From: Rhabdophis nuchalis
Taxonomy: Eukaryota > Chordata > Lepidosauria > Squamata > Natricidae
DNA: 64,000 nucleotides
NCBI GenBank assembly: GCA_039707465.1
Contig: CM077653.1
Span: 4,318,184 to 4,382,183 of the forward strand
Reading direction: 5' to 3'
Part shown: in pieces, positions 44,519-54,190 of the stretch
Layout: every line of letters begins with the position of its first letter
Numbering within the stretch: the first letter of the stretch is position 1
Translations under genes and position numbers: made by a program
The notes under the pieces: model-generated
Told to the model about the DNA's origin: nothing
What the model saw: only the letters and a program-made list of their open reading frames with translations
Database searches by the model: none

Positions 44519-44584
44519 GAAGGAAGGAAGGAAGGAAGGAAGGAAGGAAGGAAGGAAGGAAGGAAGGAAGGAAGGAAGGAAGGA
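44519..44584. repeat. (GGAA)n microsatellite between two SINEs
   Basis: About 65 bp of GGAA units linking two direct SINE copies, probably grown from the first SINE's tail. Confidence 0.95.
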
Positions 44585-44586
44585 CG

Positions 44587-44811
44587 GACCATGGTGGCAC
44601 AGTGGTTAGAATGCCGTATTACAAGCTAACTCTGCAGACTGCTAGCAGTTCAATCCTAACCAATTCAAGATTGACTCAGCCTTCCATCCTTCCGAGGTGG
44701 GTAACATGAGGACCCAGATTGTTGGGGCCAATAAGTGGACTCTGTAAACCACTTAGAGAGGCCTGTCAAGCACTATGAAGCGGTATATAAATCTAAGTGC
44801 TGTTGCTATTT
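44587..44811 (+). repeat. tRNA-derived SINE, sense, second of a direct pair
   Basis: 'accatggtggcacagtggtt', 'gactcagccttccatccttc', 'atgaagcggtatataaatct'. Diverged from the copy at 44281, so the pair is two insertions or an old duplication. Confidence 0.88.
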
Positions 44812-45089
44812 CATCGACCGAGATAAGTGGGTTCTGTAACTGCACCCCAGAGTTCTCGCAAGAAGGCCCCGCCGTGAAGAAAAATAGGCTGGAAGAAGAA
44901 TGAACCAGGAGAGCTGCTGCTGAAAAAAGAAGGCCTAAAATAAAGATTTAACTTTAGAAAGGAGGAAGAGAAGGAGATTGTCTCCTCCTGATCTGATAAA
45001 GTGAATTGGGCCTTGTGCTGCAAAGCTCTGACTTAAAGTTTATCTCTGCCTTCATTCTTCCTTCTGGCAAATCCTGATCCACACCAACA
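44812..45089. other. intronic DNA, no feature recognised
   Basis: Nothing recognised. Confidence 0.4.
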
Positions 45090-45195
45090 ACCAAGATGAT
45101 TAGGTGGCTGGAGGCTAAAACATACGATGAACGGTTGCAGGAACTGGGCCTGGCTAGTCTAGGGGAGAGAAGGACCAGGGGAGACAGGAGAGCAA
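45090..45195 (+). repeat. CR1/L3-type LINE, short internal fragment
   Basis: Encodes MIRWLEAKTYDERLQELGLA and SLGERRTRGD in the sense orientation, cut at both ends. Confidence 0.88.
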
Positions 45196-45879
45196 TGCTA
45201 TTGCTATTTCCAGCAGTCAAGTCTTTAGTCGGTGTACCTGGATGTACAACACCCACGTACCTGAACCCACTCGTATCCTTGTGTAAACCCACACTCGAGC
45301 AGTGGAACATACTTGCTGGGGAGTAATACAGATGCTTAGCGTTTAATTTCTTCTCCGCTTCATTTGTTCTTACGTTTAACTGGCTAGAACAGCTCAGAAA
45401 GCAGATTGCTTTTAAAATAGCATGGCACCCACCATTAATTGAGTCAGGTTGATTGCTTTTAATCACGTGTGACTGAACGAGCGGGCTGCCAGCTGAGTGC
45501 AGCGGGGAAGAGGGCTTAGGGATAAACTGTGACATCAAACTACAAGCCTGAATTATGGGCAAGCCTTGGCGACAGCCCAGTTTATAACAAAGCAAAGAAA
45601 GAGGGGGACATTTTCCTGCTTTTTTTTTTTTTTTGATTCTTTCTCAAATCAAGATGCATCTGTAAAATGAGCACGGTGGATATTTTTTCTTTTTTTCCTT
45701 GTGATTTAAATTCTCTTTATCTAACCTGGAGAAGACTGAAGGGCGAGAGGACCGTTGTGTTCTTATTTAAAAGCCAGTATTGTTGGTTGTTTTTTTTTGC
45801 AAGAAGTTTTTACTTGTTATCTTTTTTACTTAAAACAAAACAAACTTCCATATTGATTGAGGCTATTTAGTAGGTGCTC
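45196..45879. other. intronic DNA, no feature recognised
   Basis: About 680 bp with a poly-T at 45620-45634; no repeat or exon recognised. Confidence 0.4.
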
Positions 45880-46446
45880 GGACCGAGGCTTCCTAAGAGC
45901 AGGAAGCAAACTCCTGGTCTCGACCAAAAAAACCCTTTTATTAATTGACTCTGAATTCTGCTCCTTCTCATCCAGCAAAGTCTTTCAAGGGAGGATTTAC
46001 AGTCACAGACCTTATCTGGCTTGGAGAGCTGCCAGGCCAAGATCTGCAAAACTTGGCAAGGAGTCACAAACCAATTAAATGAACCAATTGTCTCCTGCAA
46101 ACTCCACTCCCCTTTCGCTCCTCTTTTACTTCCTCTGGGAGGGGCCTTTCATCATCCACCTGTGGCTTTACTCCCAAGTCGACCCCTGTTCTTTAGCTGT
46201 TTCCTTCATCTGGCAACTCTGCGCACGCACATACTGGGAACAGGCTCCAGCTGCTCGTCTGCCTCACTGATGTCTGACTCTGAAGGCAGGTCATAACTGT
46301 CAGAGGGCCCTGGCCCCCGCTCTGCCTCCGACACAGAGCCCTCCTCAGAGCCTTCCCCAGACTCCAGGACTGGCCCAGGTTCCTCCCCAACCTCCTCACT
46401 GTCCGAATCTGCTGCAGGCTTCGCTGGCTGCTGGCGGGCCACAACA
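45880..46446 (-). mobile_element. LTR-like repeat, most complete copy (copy 3)
   Basis: On the - strand it runs from TGTTGTGGCCCGCCAGC to 'aagcctcggtcc', with AATAAA (opposite 'cccttttattaattgact'). About 567 bp. The - strand frame contains the acidic stretch DSEEVGEEPGPVLESGEGSE and EADEQLEPVPS, shared with copies 1 and 4. TG start and family structure suggest a solo LTR; no duplication found. Confidence 0.68.
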
Positions 46447-46789
46447 GGAGAAAAAGGAAAACAGTTTTCCACACGCATTCACCTCGCTAACCTTCTTAGC
46501 CTCTAATCAGGTTTAGTAGCTCTTTTGCTGTTTTCCGAAGCAGCACAATTAGATTCTGGTGATGGATGGCAGTGAAGCCAAGTAACCTTTCAAAAAGATC
46601 TTGAGGTGGGTCACTACATTTCAAGAATCCACCACCCCTTACTGGTAATTGACTGAAGGGCCAATCAGTCTAATGAGAAGGCAGGCAGAGCTTTGTCAAA
46701 ACAAGACTAAGTCCATCTTGCCAGCATCCCTTCTTAAAGGGTGGCTCTCACCAGACATAGCTAAAAAGCCCACCTTATCCCTCCTGTAT
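46447..46789. other. intronic DNA, no feature recognised
   Basis: Nothing recognised. Confidence 0.4.
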
Positions 46790-47372
46790 TACTTCCTTCC
46801 TTCCTTCCTTCCTTCCTTCCTTCCTTCCTTCCTTCCTTCCTTCCTTCCCCATCACTTGATGTTTTAAGAAGAGATTGGACAACCATTTGTCTGAAATGGT
46901 ATAGGGTTTCCTGCTTCAACAGGAGGTTGGTTTAGAAGACCTCCAGAGTCCTTTCCAACTCTGTTATTCTTCCTTCCTTCCTTCCTTCCTTCCCTCCCTC
47001 CCTCCTTCCTTCCTTCCTTCCTTCCCTCCCCCCCTCATTCCTTCCTTCCTTTCTTCCCATTACTGGAAGTTTTTAAGAAGAGATTGGACAACCTTTTCTC
47101 TGAAATAGTATAGGGCTTCCTGCCTCAACAGGAGGTTGGTTTAGAAGACCTCCAGGGTCCCTTCCAACTCTGTTATTCTGCCTTCCTTCCTTCCCTCCCT
47201 CCCTCCCTCCCTCACTCCCTCCTTCCTTCCTTCCTTTCTTCCCATTACTGGAAGTTTTTAAGAAGAGATTGGACAACCATTTCTCTGAAATGGTATAGGG
47301 CTTCCTGTCTCAACAGGAGTTGGATTTGAAGACCTCCAAGGCCCCTTCCAGACTCTGTTAATCTATTCTAAC
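46790..47372 (+). repeat. tandem triplicate of CR1 3' tail plus (TTCC)n
   Basis: Three blocks, each 'taagaagagattggacaacc' to 'ccaactctgttattct' of a sense CR1 end, separated by TTCC microsatellites. The common anchor 'taagaagaga' falls at 46865, 47074 and 47259, so periods are 209 and 185 bp. Second and third blocks share 'ttcccattactggaagtttt', pointing to duplication of a CR1-plus-microsatellite unit rather than three insertions. Confidence 0.93.
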
Positions 47373-47966
47373 TCTCCGTACAGATAATCAGAACACAATA
47401 ATTAACAATGTCGAGAAATGAGCAGGACAGTAGCAAGCAGAAGAAATTTCCACTCTTTGGACAAGCAATATTTTCCCCCCGGCTCCGGAGTACTATGTAT
47501 GCGCAGAGTAGGGTCTCCTTTCATTTGGAGTGGGGGAATGGAGAACAGAAATCAAATGAGCAAAGGTCAAAGGGGGACCTACCAACCTTCCAATGCTACC
47601 AATCACCATAAAAACCCTGGTCTCTTCCCCTTCCATTTATTACTGCATGCATGGGTGGCTCTTAGCCAGCCCGATCCAGCGAGCTGCTTAATTGCTGCCA
47701 ACCAAAATAAGAGCCATAAACAAGGTCAGGAGAGAAAACCGGAATAGAGGCGATGGGAAAGCAGGAAGTTGTAGTAGCTGGAATTTGAGGGGAGAAAAAA
47801 AAAAAGAAGAGCAGCTTCCCTCCTTCTCAAAATTGAGCAGTTTTCATCCGTTTAGGAAGAGGAGTTTGGCCAATTTATTGGGGAAGTCAGGGTGTTGTTG
47901 TTGTTTTTCATGGTTCAACCATCCGTTTGGCCTTTAAAAGAGAAAATCAGAGAAACTGTTCTCACC
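47373..47966. other. intronic DNA, no feature recognised
   Basis: About 590 bp with short frames only. Confidence 0.4.
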
Positions 47967-48970
47967 CAGGCTTCCTTAAAAAGCACGAAGCGGAGTCTTA
48001 GTCCCGGCAAAAACCCTTTTATTTACACGACTGTGAATTCCCTGCATTCACAGTCTGCAAGACTTGGCAAACAGTATTTCTGAGGAATATTTATCATCAC
48101 TGTTGTAGGAAAGCCAGGACACAGACAAGCTCTTTAACATAGGAATAGGTTTATTCTGTGCACATGGTTCAGCAAAGCTGCAAAGCTTGTACAAAAATGT
48201 CTGAACCCCGTCATACTGACAGAGACCCTCCTGTATACCCTCGGTTACGTATCCATTCCTGTTATCCTACATATGCCCAAATATGGGGTTGGGGTAATTG
48301 AAAACATACCAGTTGACACAGTTTGCTTAGGTCGACAAGATATATGCATTTGGAGGCTATTTGTGGTTAGGCCTATGATGGAATAAGGAAGTTACAACAG
48401 AATGTCGTGGGAGCAGAACAAAGCAACAGGATACATCTGTCTGGGTCACCAAAACCTTTTTGCAAATACAGCAGTATATATAGCATAGCTTGCAAACTTA
48501 TTTCTTGACCAAGGATTTCTTGACCAGAGTTTGGGGCCTAGGCCAACCTTAGACCTGTGCAGCTTCTACTGCTTCCTCAACATGAACCTTACCTTGTTCA
48601 GAGAGCTGTCAGATAACCAGATTCCACTCTTTAACTGATCGAAGGAACAAATTGTTTCCTGTAAAATCCCCCTCCCCATTCGCTCCTCTTTTGTTTCCTA
48701 TTGGAGGGGCCAATCACCTCCAAGGTGTGGCTTTACTCCTAAGTCGACCCTGCTTTCTTAGTTGTTCTTGTCTTCTGGCAGCTCTGCGCATGAACACACT
48801 GGGAACAGGCTCCAGCTGTTCTTCTGCCTGCTGTCTAACTCCCTCTCTGCCTCCGACGCAGAGCCCTCGTCTGAACTTTCCTCAACCTCCAGACTGGCCC
48901 ATGTTCCTCCCCAGCCTCCTCACGGTCCGACTCTGCTGCCAGCTCTGCTGGCTGCTGGCAAACCACAACA
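47967..48970 (-). mobile_element. LTR-like repeat (copy 4) split by another LTR
   Basis: Left part 'acccaggcttccttaaaaag', 'cccttttatttacacgactg', 'ctgaggaatatttatc'; right part from 'gaaccttaccttgttcagag' to 'aaaccacaaca' at 48970. It aligns with copy 1 (20034-20631) once 48101-48582 is removed. Confidence 0.7.
48101..48582 (-). mobile_element. nested LTR-like element
   Basis: About 482 bp bounded by TGTTG and CAACA. On the - strand it has a TATATATA box-like stretch (opposite 'cagtatatatagcatagc') and AATAAA (opposite 'aataggtttattctgtgc') in the order expected of an LTR. It interrupts copy 4 where copy 1 reads 'atttatccacacgaacc'. No target duplication could be matched. Confidence 0.6.
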
Positions 48971-48975
48971 GCAAA

Positions 48976-49230
48976 ATGGAATGGAAACTAATCAAGGAGA
49001 GAAGCAACTTAGAACTAAGGAGAAATTTCCTGACAGTTAGAACAATTAACCTCTGGAACAGAAGTTGCCTCCAGAAGTTGTGAATGCCCCAACCCTGGAA
49101 GTCTTTAAAAAGATGTTAGATAGCCATTTGTCTGAAATGGTATATAAGATTCCTGCCCACGCAGGGGGTTGGACTAGAAGACCTCCAAGGTCCCTTCCAA
49201 CTCTGCTATTGTATTGTATTGTATTGAATC
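48976..49230 (+). repeat. CR1/L3-type LINE 3' end with ATTGT tail
   Basis: Sense: SNLELRRNFLTVRTINLWN region, LEVFKKMLDSHLSEMV, then 'ggttggactagaagacctcc' and a short (ATTGT)n tail at 49207-49227. Confidence 0.93.
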
Positions 49231-49935
49231 ATATACACACCTCCTCTCGCTCAGCTTTCCAGCACTAAATGCCTCTTGCCTCCAGTGGAGGGAATCACAA
49301 TTGATTGCTGGTTGCACAAGGTATCCCTAAAATATACATTACTTTATATCAAAGGCTAAAAAGGGGAGCGATGGGAACAGTGGGGGGGCCTTTAAACCTA
49401 CCCACTTGAACAGGGCCGAGCCGAGTTTTGACAGCTTAAGTGATGCTTACGTGACAAGGGGGGTCCTCTTGTGTGCTGTTAAATCCCACCACTTGCGAAA
49501 TAAATTCTGTATTTTTGCTATTGCCGTGCGCTTAATCCTCAAATGGGTTCACATCCAGATATAATGGGAAGGGAAAGAACCATACACCAATCCGACAGGA
49601 AGGGGCTTGGGTAGACAGGCTGGTAAACACAGCGTTGTGATTTTCCTTTCCTTTTATATTCCTTCGCTTTAGGGCACTCTTGGGCTAGTTTTTGTGACTT
49701 CAATTGTCGGGCAGGCAGGGGAAATCCAAAGTTTTGATGATATTTTGTGAGGCCTCTGAGTGTTGCTTCTGTACATTTCACAGGCTAGCTGCCAGGCCCA
49801 GATATTTGTCTCAGATCATGTCAGAAATGTGGGAATTAGAAAAGGGGGAAATTTATTCATTTAAATTTTAAAAGATTGAAAACTTTAATAAAAATGTAGA
49901 TTTGTATAGTGTGAGGTCCAATAATAATGCATTTA
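49231..49935. other. intronic DNA, no feature recognised
   Basis: About 700 bp with no recognised repeat or exon. Confidence 0.4.
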
Positions 49936-50472
49936 CCATATTTTTCAGCATATAAGACGCACCTTTTTCCCTCAAAAAAGAGACTGAAAATCCGGGTGCG
50001 TCTTATACACTGAATACAGCATTTTTTGCCTCGCGAAACCCCGCCCCCCCTCACCAAAATTACTGTGCATAGCCTTTAAGAGACTTATAGAGTGACACCT
50101 GGGGGCTGCGGAGGGCAGAAATGAGCAAAACACAGGCTGTTTTTTGCTCATTTTTGCCCCCCCCCAGCCCCCAGGAGCACTCTATAAGCCTCCTAAAGGC
50201 TATGCATGCCTTTCTGTTTTTAATAAAAATGGCCCCGTTTTTGGCATGTTTTTGCCCTCCCCAGACCCCAGGAGCACTCCTCAAGCCTCCTAAAGGCGAT
50301 GCATCTCTTTTTTATTTTATTTTATTTTTTTCAAAAAATGGACCTCTTTTCACGAAAAACGGGCTGGTTTTGGGAGGCCTGCAGAGTGCAAAAACTTTTT
50401 TTTTTTAATTTGCCTCTTCAAAATCTTGGTGCGTCTTATACTCTGGTGCGTCTTATACTCTGAAAAATACGG
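49936..50472. mobile_element. TA-flanked MITE (Tc1/mariner-like), copy 2
   Basis: Ends ccatatttttcagcatataa / actctgaaaaatacgg flanked by TA on each side. The interior repeats 'agcactctataagcctccta' and 'aaggctatgcatgcc' two to three times, which also occur at 12700-12800 in copy 1. Confidence 0.75.
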
Positions 50473-51151
50473 TAAGCTAAAAAATGCCAAATGTAAGGTT
50501 TGAGAATACATTTAGACCCATAGAAGTTTAAGATGAGCCAAAAATGAGACTTAAACTGGAATAACAATCAGCGTTTAGCCTTTGATCAAAGTTTAAAGAC
50601 ATGATGGTTGGTTGTTCCCAGCATACCCCAAGGATACTCAGGGAAGAACTACCCTTCAGAGAAGGTGTAACTCCTTTTTATACAGTCAGAAACATCATAA
50701 AATAACATTTTGGATTTACAATACTCCTCACTAGCCTTATCTGTTTCCTCTGTTGGCCATTTGGCCCCCTGTTGTGAAGGGAACAGATCAAAGGTGAAAT
50801 ATTTTCTTATGCAGAAGGGGAACGGATCAAAGGTGAGTCATAGGTTTTGACAAATGCCAGGTACTTTACAGAACCCAATAACAGCATCTTTCCTTAGTTG
50901 CAGGAAATACAAACATAGGGGTCTAATGTGGCATATTTGTGTTACAACTACAAAGGGCATAACAGGCATAACAAAAGGCACAACCTATATGTGTTGCAGG
51001 AAATAAATATTCACAGCATGCAAGCATGCGAAGGCATCATTCTAGTTTGGTATGATTTAGTATATCCTTATTACTATTCCCCTTCATTAATTTACACAAT
51101 GCTGGGCCACATCATTGGCAGGGATGGTGCCAATCAGCAAGCCATTCACAT
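50473..51151. other. intronic DNA, possible decayed LTR
   Basis: 'gggaacagatcaaaggtgaa' and 'gggaacggatcaaaggtgag' are a local direct repeat near 50780 and 50820. Otherwise unassigned. Confidence 0.35.
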
Positions 51152-51515
51152 GAAGTGTTAATGCCCCTTTATAATGCCTTGATAAGGCCACTCTTGGAAT
51201 CCGGCATCCAGTTTTGGTAGCAACAATGTAAAAAAGATGCGGAGACTCTAGAAAGAGGGCAGAGAAGAGCAACCAAGAGGATTAGGGGACTGGAGGATAA
51301 AACATATGAAGAACGGTTGCAGGAACTGGATATGTCTAGTCCAGGGGTCTGCAAAGTCGGCTCTTTTAAGACTGGTGGACTTCAACTCCCAGAGTTCCCC
51401 AGCCAGCTATGCTGGCTGGGGAACTCTGGGAGTTGAAGTCCACCAGTCTTAAAAGAGCCGACTTTGCAGACCCCTGGTCTAGTCTGATGAAAAGAAGGAG
51501 TAGGGGAGACATCTA
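51152..51515 (+). repeat. CR1/L3-type LINE fragment split by palindromic MITE
   Basis: Sense CR1 from 'ttataatgccttgataaggc' through 'gcagagaagagcaaccaaga' to 'gatatgtctagt', resuming at 51477 as 'gtctagtctgatgaaaagaa'. Confidence 0.92.
51342..51476. mobile_element. palindromic hAT MITE, near-perfect
   Basis: 135 bp; caggggtctgcaaagtcggc mirrored by gccgactttgcagacccctg, centre 'ccagctatgctggctgg'. Perfect duplication gtctagtc (51334-51341, 51477-51484), nnnTAnnn type. Almost identical in arms to the element at 21143. Confidence 0.95.
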
Positions 51516-51529
51516 TGGAGATTGTCCAT

Positions 51530-51705
51530 CATCCAAGGTCATGGTTATCCCAAAGGTGCTTTTTCAAGAGGCAACTGGAGTTTCTGGTTTTACTTTGAAG
51601 ATGTTTCACTTCTCATCCAAGAGAGCTGAAGATGCTTCTTGGATGAGAAGTGAAACCTTTTCAAAAGAAAAAAGAAGTCCAGTTGCTTCTTGAACCGACT
51701 GATTA
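51530..51705. repeat. foldback repeat, minimal copy
   Basis: 'ggtgctttttcaagaggcaa', 'cacttctcatccaagaga' mirrored by 'cttcttggatgagaagtga' and 'cagttgcttcttgaa'. The loop is only a few bases, so the centre present at 39856 is lost or was never acquired. Confidence 0.85.
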
Positions 51706-52222
51706 AAGGCTAAGTCAGAGAGCGTGTGGGTCACTGGCTCTACATAACAAGCTAGTAACTGGAAGATGCCATCTTGTCCTTTCCATCAGACAGCAGAATG
51801 ACTTGAAAACCTGGATGCGTTTATATAATATATTACACAGATCCTGGCTTCATCTGGGGACATATGGCACGAGAGAAACAAGGGGAAGGAAAGATAAATG
51901 GAGGCCAGTCTCCGTAGGAGGAACAGCATGTGTTTATCGTCCTTAAAATCTGTTAATTATTTCGTCTTAAAGTAGCATTGCTGTTTCGATGCCCAGATCG
52001 CCACTCCCAAATTTTCTTATGTATCAGAAGGGTCTCTCAGCCCAGTTAAAAGCAGCCTTCCTTGATCTTGATGTGCCGTGACTGTATAGATCTCAATGCC
52101 AGAACTTTTAGCGGGGGAGGGGTCGTGTAACTAGGGGCAGGTTATCCACGCCGGGGAAGGGGTGTAGCTTTTTAGCAAGCAGGGCTATCTGGAAAGAGCT
52201 TCCTCAATGAGGATTTCAAAAC
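51706..52222. other. intronic DNA, no feature recognised
   Basis: About 520 bp; no repeat or exon recognised. Confidence 0.4.
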
Positions 52223-52230
52223 AATACTTC

Positions 52231-52745
52231 CAGTGGTGGGATTCAGGGGTAGGTTCTTACCTGCGTTGGTACTGGCTCGCTTCGCTCACGCATGTGCCAG
52301 ATGTGTATTGCATGTGCGTGCACAGTTCATTGTTAATTGTTCAGCGCATGTGTGAAAACCATGAAAAGCTGAAAAAACACATGGCAGCGGAAACCGGGGA
52401 ACCAGTTCACGGGCGTGGCCAGCCTGGGTCGATTGCCAGTTCTGCAACCCAGGCCAAATTACCACTACCAGTTTGCCCAAACTGGTGCAAACCAGTAGAA
52501 ACAACTCACTTTTGATAGAATTCAAATAATTTAACAACCGATTCTCTGCTCTAATGACCAGCTGGGTGGGCATGGGCATGGCTAGGGAGTGTGACAGGCA
52601 GCATTCAGCCTTTTGCACACCTGGGAGCAAAAACAGACCATGGGGGGGATTCCTGAAAGGGGCAGGGTAGGAAGGGGTGGGGCCAGCCAGCAATTTAACA
52701 ACCAGTTTGCCCAAAGCGGACCGAAGCAGCTGAATCTCACCACTG
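52231..52745. mobile_element. hAT MITE with nested hAT MITE
   Basis: Outer ends cagtggtgggattca / tgaatctcaccactg; flanks aatacttc (52223-52230) and gatatttc (52746-52753), two transitions in 8 bp. 'aatttaacaaccgattctct' and 'gaccagctgggtgggcatgg' are typical of this family. An inner element occupies 52244-52514. Confidence 0.85.
52244..52514. mobile_element. nested MITE ('caggggtaggttc' type)
   Basis: 271 bp from caggggtaggttc to aactcacttttg within the outer element's left end. Flanks gtgggatt (52236-52243) and atagaatt (52515-52522) match at five of eight positions with only transitions. Interior relatives at 28302 and 36535. Confidence 0.7.
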
Positions 52746-52817
52746 GATATTTCTAATTATGAAGGGGTTAGGTTTGAAAGGATAATCCAATCAAACAAGG
52801 CAAGGCATTTTTGGAGT

Positions 52818-53288
52818 GGTTGTTGTGAATTGCGAAGTCATGTCCGACTCATCGCGACCCAATGGACAACATTCCTCCACACCTTCCTGTCCTCTACCAT
52901 CTTCTGGAGTCCATTTAAACTCACGCCGGCTGCTTCGGTGACTCCATCCAGCCACCTCCTTCTCTGCTGTCCCCTTCTTCTTTTGCCCGCCATCTTTCCC
53001 AGCATGAGGCTCTTCTCCAAGGAGTCCTTTTTCCTTCTCATTAGGTGGCCAAAGTATTTGAGTTTCCTCTTCACGATCTGGCCTTCTAAAGAGCAGTCAG
53101 GGTTGATCTCCTCTAGGACTGACCGGTTAGATCACTTGCAGTCCAAGGGACTCAACGCAGGAGTCTTCTCCAGCACCAGAGTTCAAAGGCCTCCATGCTT
53201 TGGTGCTCAGCCTTCCTTATGGTCCAACCTTCACAGCCATCCATTGCAACTGGGAAAACCAGAGCCTTGTCTATATTTACAAATAACA
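52818..53288 (-). mobile_element. Bov-B (RTE) LINE 3' end
   Basis: The - strand frame reads MKRKLKYFGHLMRRKKDSLE, KSLMLGKMAGKRRRGQQRRR, WLDGVTEAAGVSL and WRNVVHWVAMSRT, the conserved C-terminus of Bov-B reverse transcriptase. The 3' UTR ends 'gaattcacaacaac'-like at 52818. 5' truncated. Bov-B is common in squamates, has spread horizontally between reptiles and mammals, and supplies the enzymes for Sauria SINEs. Confidence 0.95.
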
Positions 53289-53829
53289 ACAGACATAAAT
53301 TAAAACAAGATTTTCCCCAAAGCTGCAAAGTTTTATTTCATGGCTGAAAGCTTTATCTCTATTGATTAACATGATTGATTATGGGCTCATTTATTACAAA
53401 ATTAAAACCGTAGGCTTTAATCAATTACCATCCATTCTAATTACGGATGAACTACATGGAAAGGGGAGGGAGGGAGGGCAAGAAATGGAAGATCGTGGTT
53501 TTTTAGACAATGCTCCATAAGTTATTCATTGGAGAGAAACTATTACCTTCATTAGATATTCCTCGGATGTCACCTGTAGCAAATTGTTGTGATTTCAACT
53601 CTCATCAGTTAAACACAAAGCGGTTCATCAGCAAAACACCTAGTTTTCAGAGCCATCGATTCGAAGAACAAAACGCCTAGCTTTCAGAGATAGTTTGCTC
53701 TTCGCTTTTTAGGGATGTAAAGACTTCATGCTCAATCCTTTATGGATTTTATAGTGCACTGGAGCATAGTTGTCGAATTTGTTGGAAAACAATCACACAA
53801 TATGGAACTCTCTCTTCTTACTCTAGGCA
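53289..53829. other. AT-rich intronic DNA, possible conserved element
   Basis: 53300-53460 lacks repeat features and contains several homeodomain-like TAAT/ATTA cores ('tttaatcaattaccatcc', 'ttctaattacgg'). It is a candidate enhancer only by composition; conservation is untested. Confidence 0.35.
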
Positions 53830-53837
53830 CGTTAAGG

Positions 53838-53978
53838 CAGGGGTATCCAACCTTGGCACCTCGAAGACTTTGTGGACTTCAATACCCAGAATTCCCCAGG
53901 AAACATGGCTGCCTGGGAAATTCTGGGAGTTGAAGTCCACAGGTCTCCCAGCTGCCAATGTTGGAGGGAATACACCTG
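53838..53978. mobile_element. palindromic hAT MITE, decayed
   Basis: Starts caggggtatccaaccttggc and ends 'ttggagggaatacacctg'; arms mirrored around 'aaacatggctgcctggg'. Flanks cgttaagg and ccctaagc agree at five of eight positions with a central TA. Confidence 0.75.
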
Positions 53979-54190
53979 CCCTAAGCAATAGAAGGCTGAA
54001 GTCATCTGCATCTCTTAGGCCTGTGACTTTTCAGTTGTTTCACCAAATTATCTTCTTTCCAGGCTCTGTGATGTCATTATCCTATTCGCAGGCAACCCCT
54101 TTCTCCAAAAACATAGATACTATTGCTTTACGCAAGCCACTCAGGAGGGCCAACCCCAAACGTGATCCTCAATTCACAAAGAAGCAATGA

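Noticed and set aside
46206..46478. Acidic 90-residue protein as a host gene
   Set aside because: It lies inside a multi-copy LTR-like repeat; reported as a repeat property instead.
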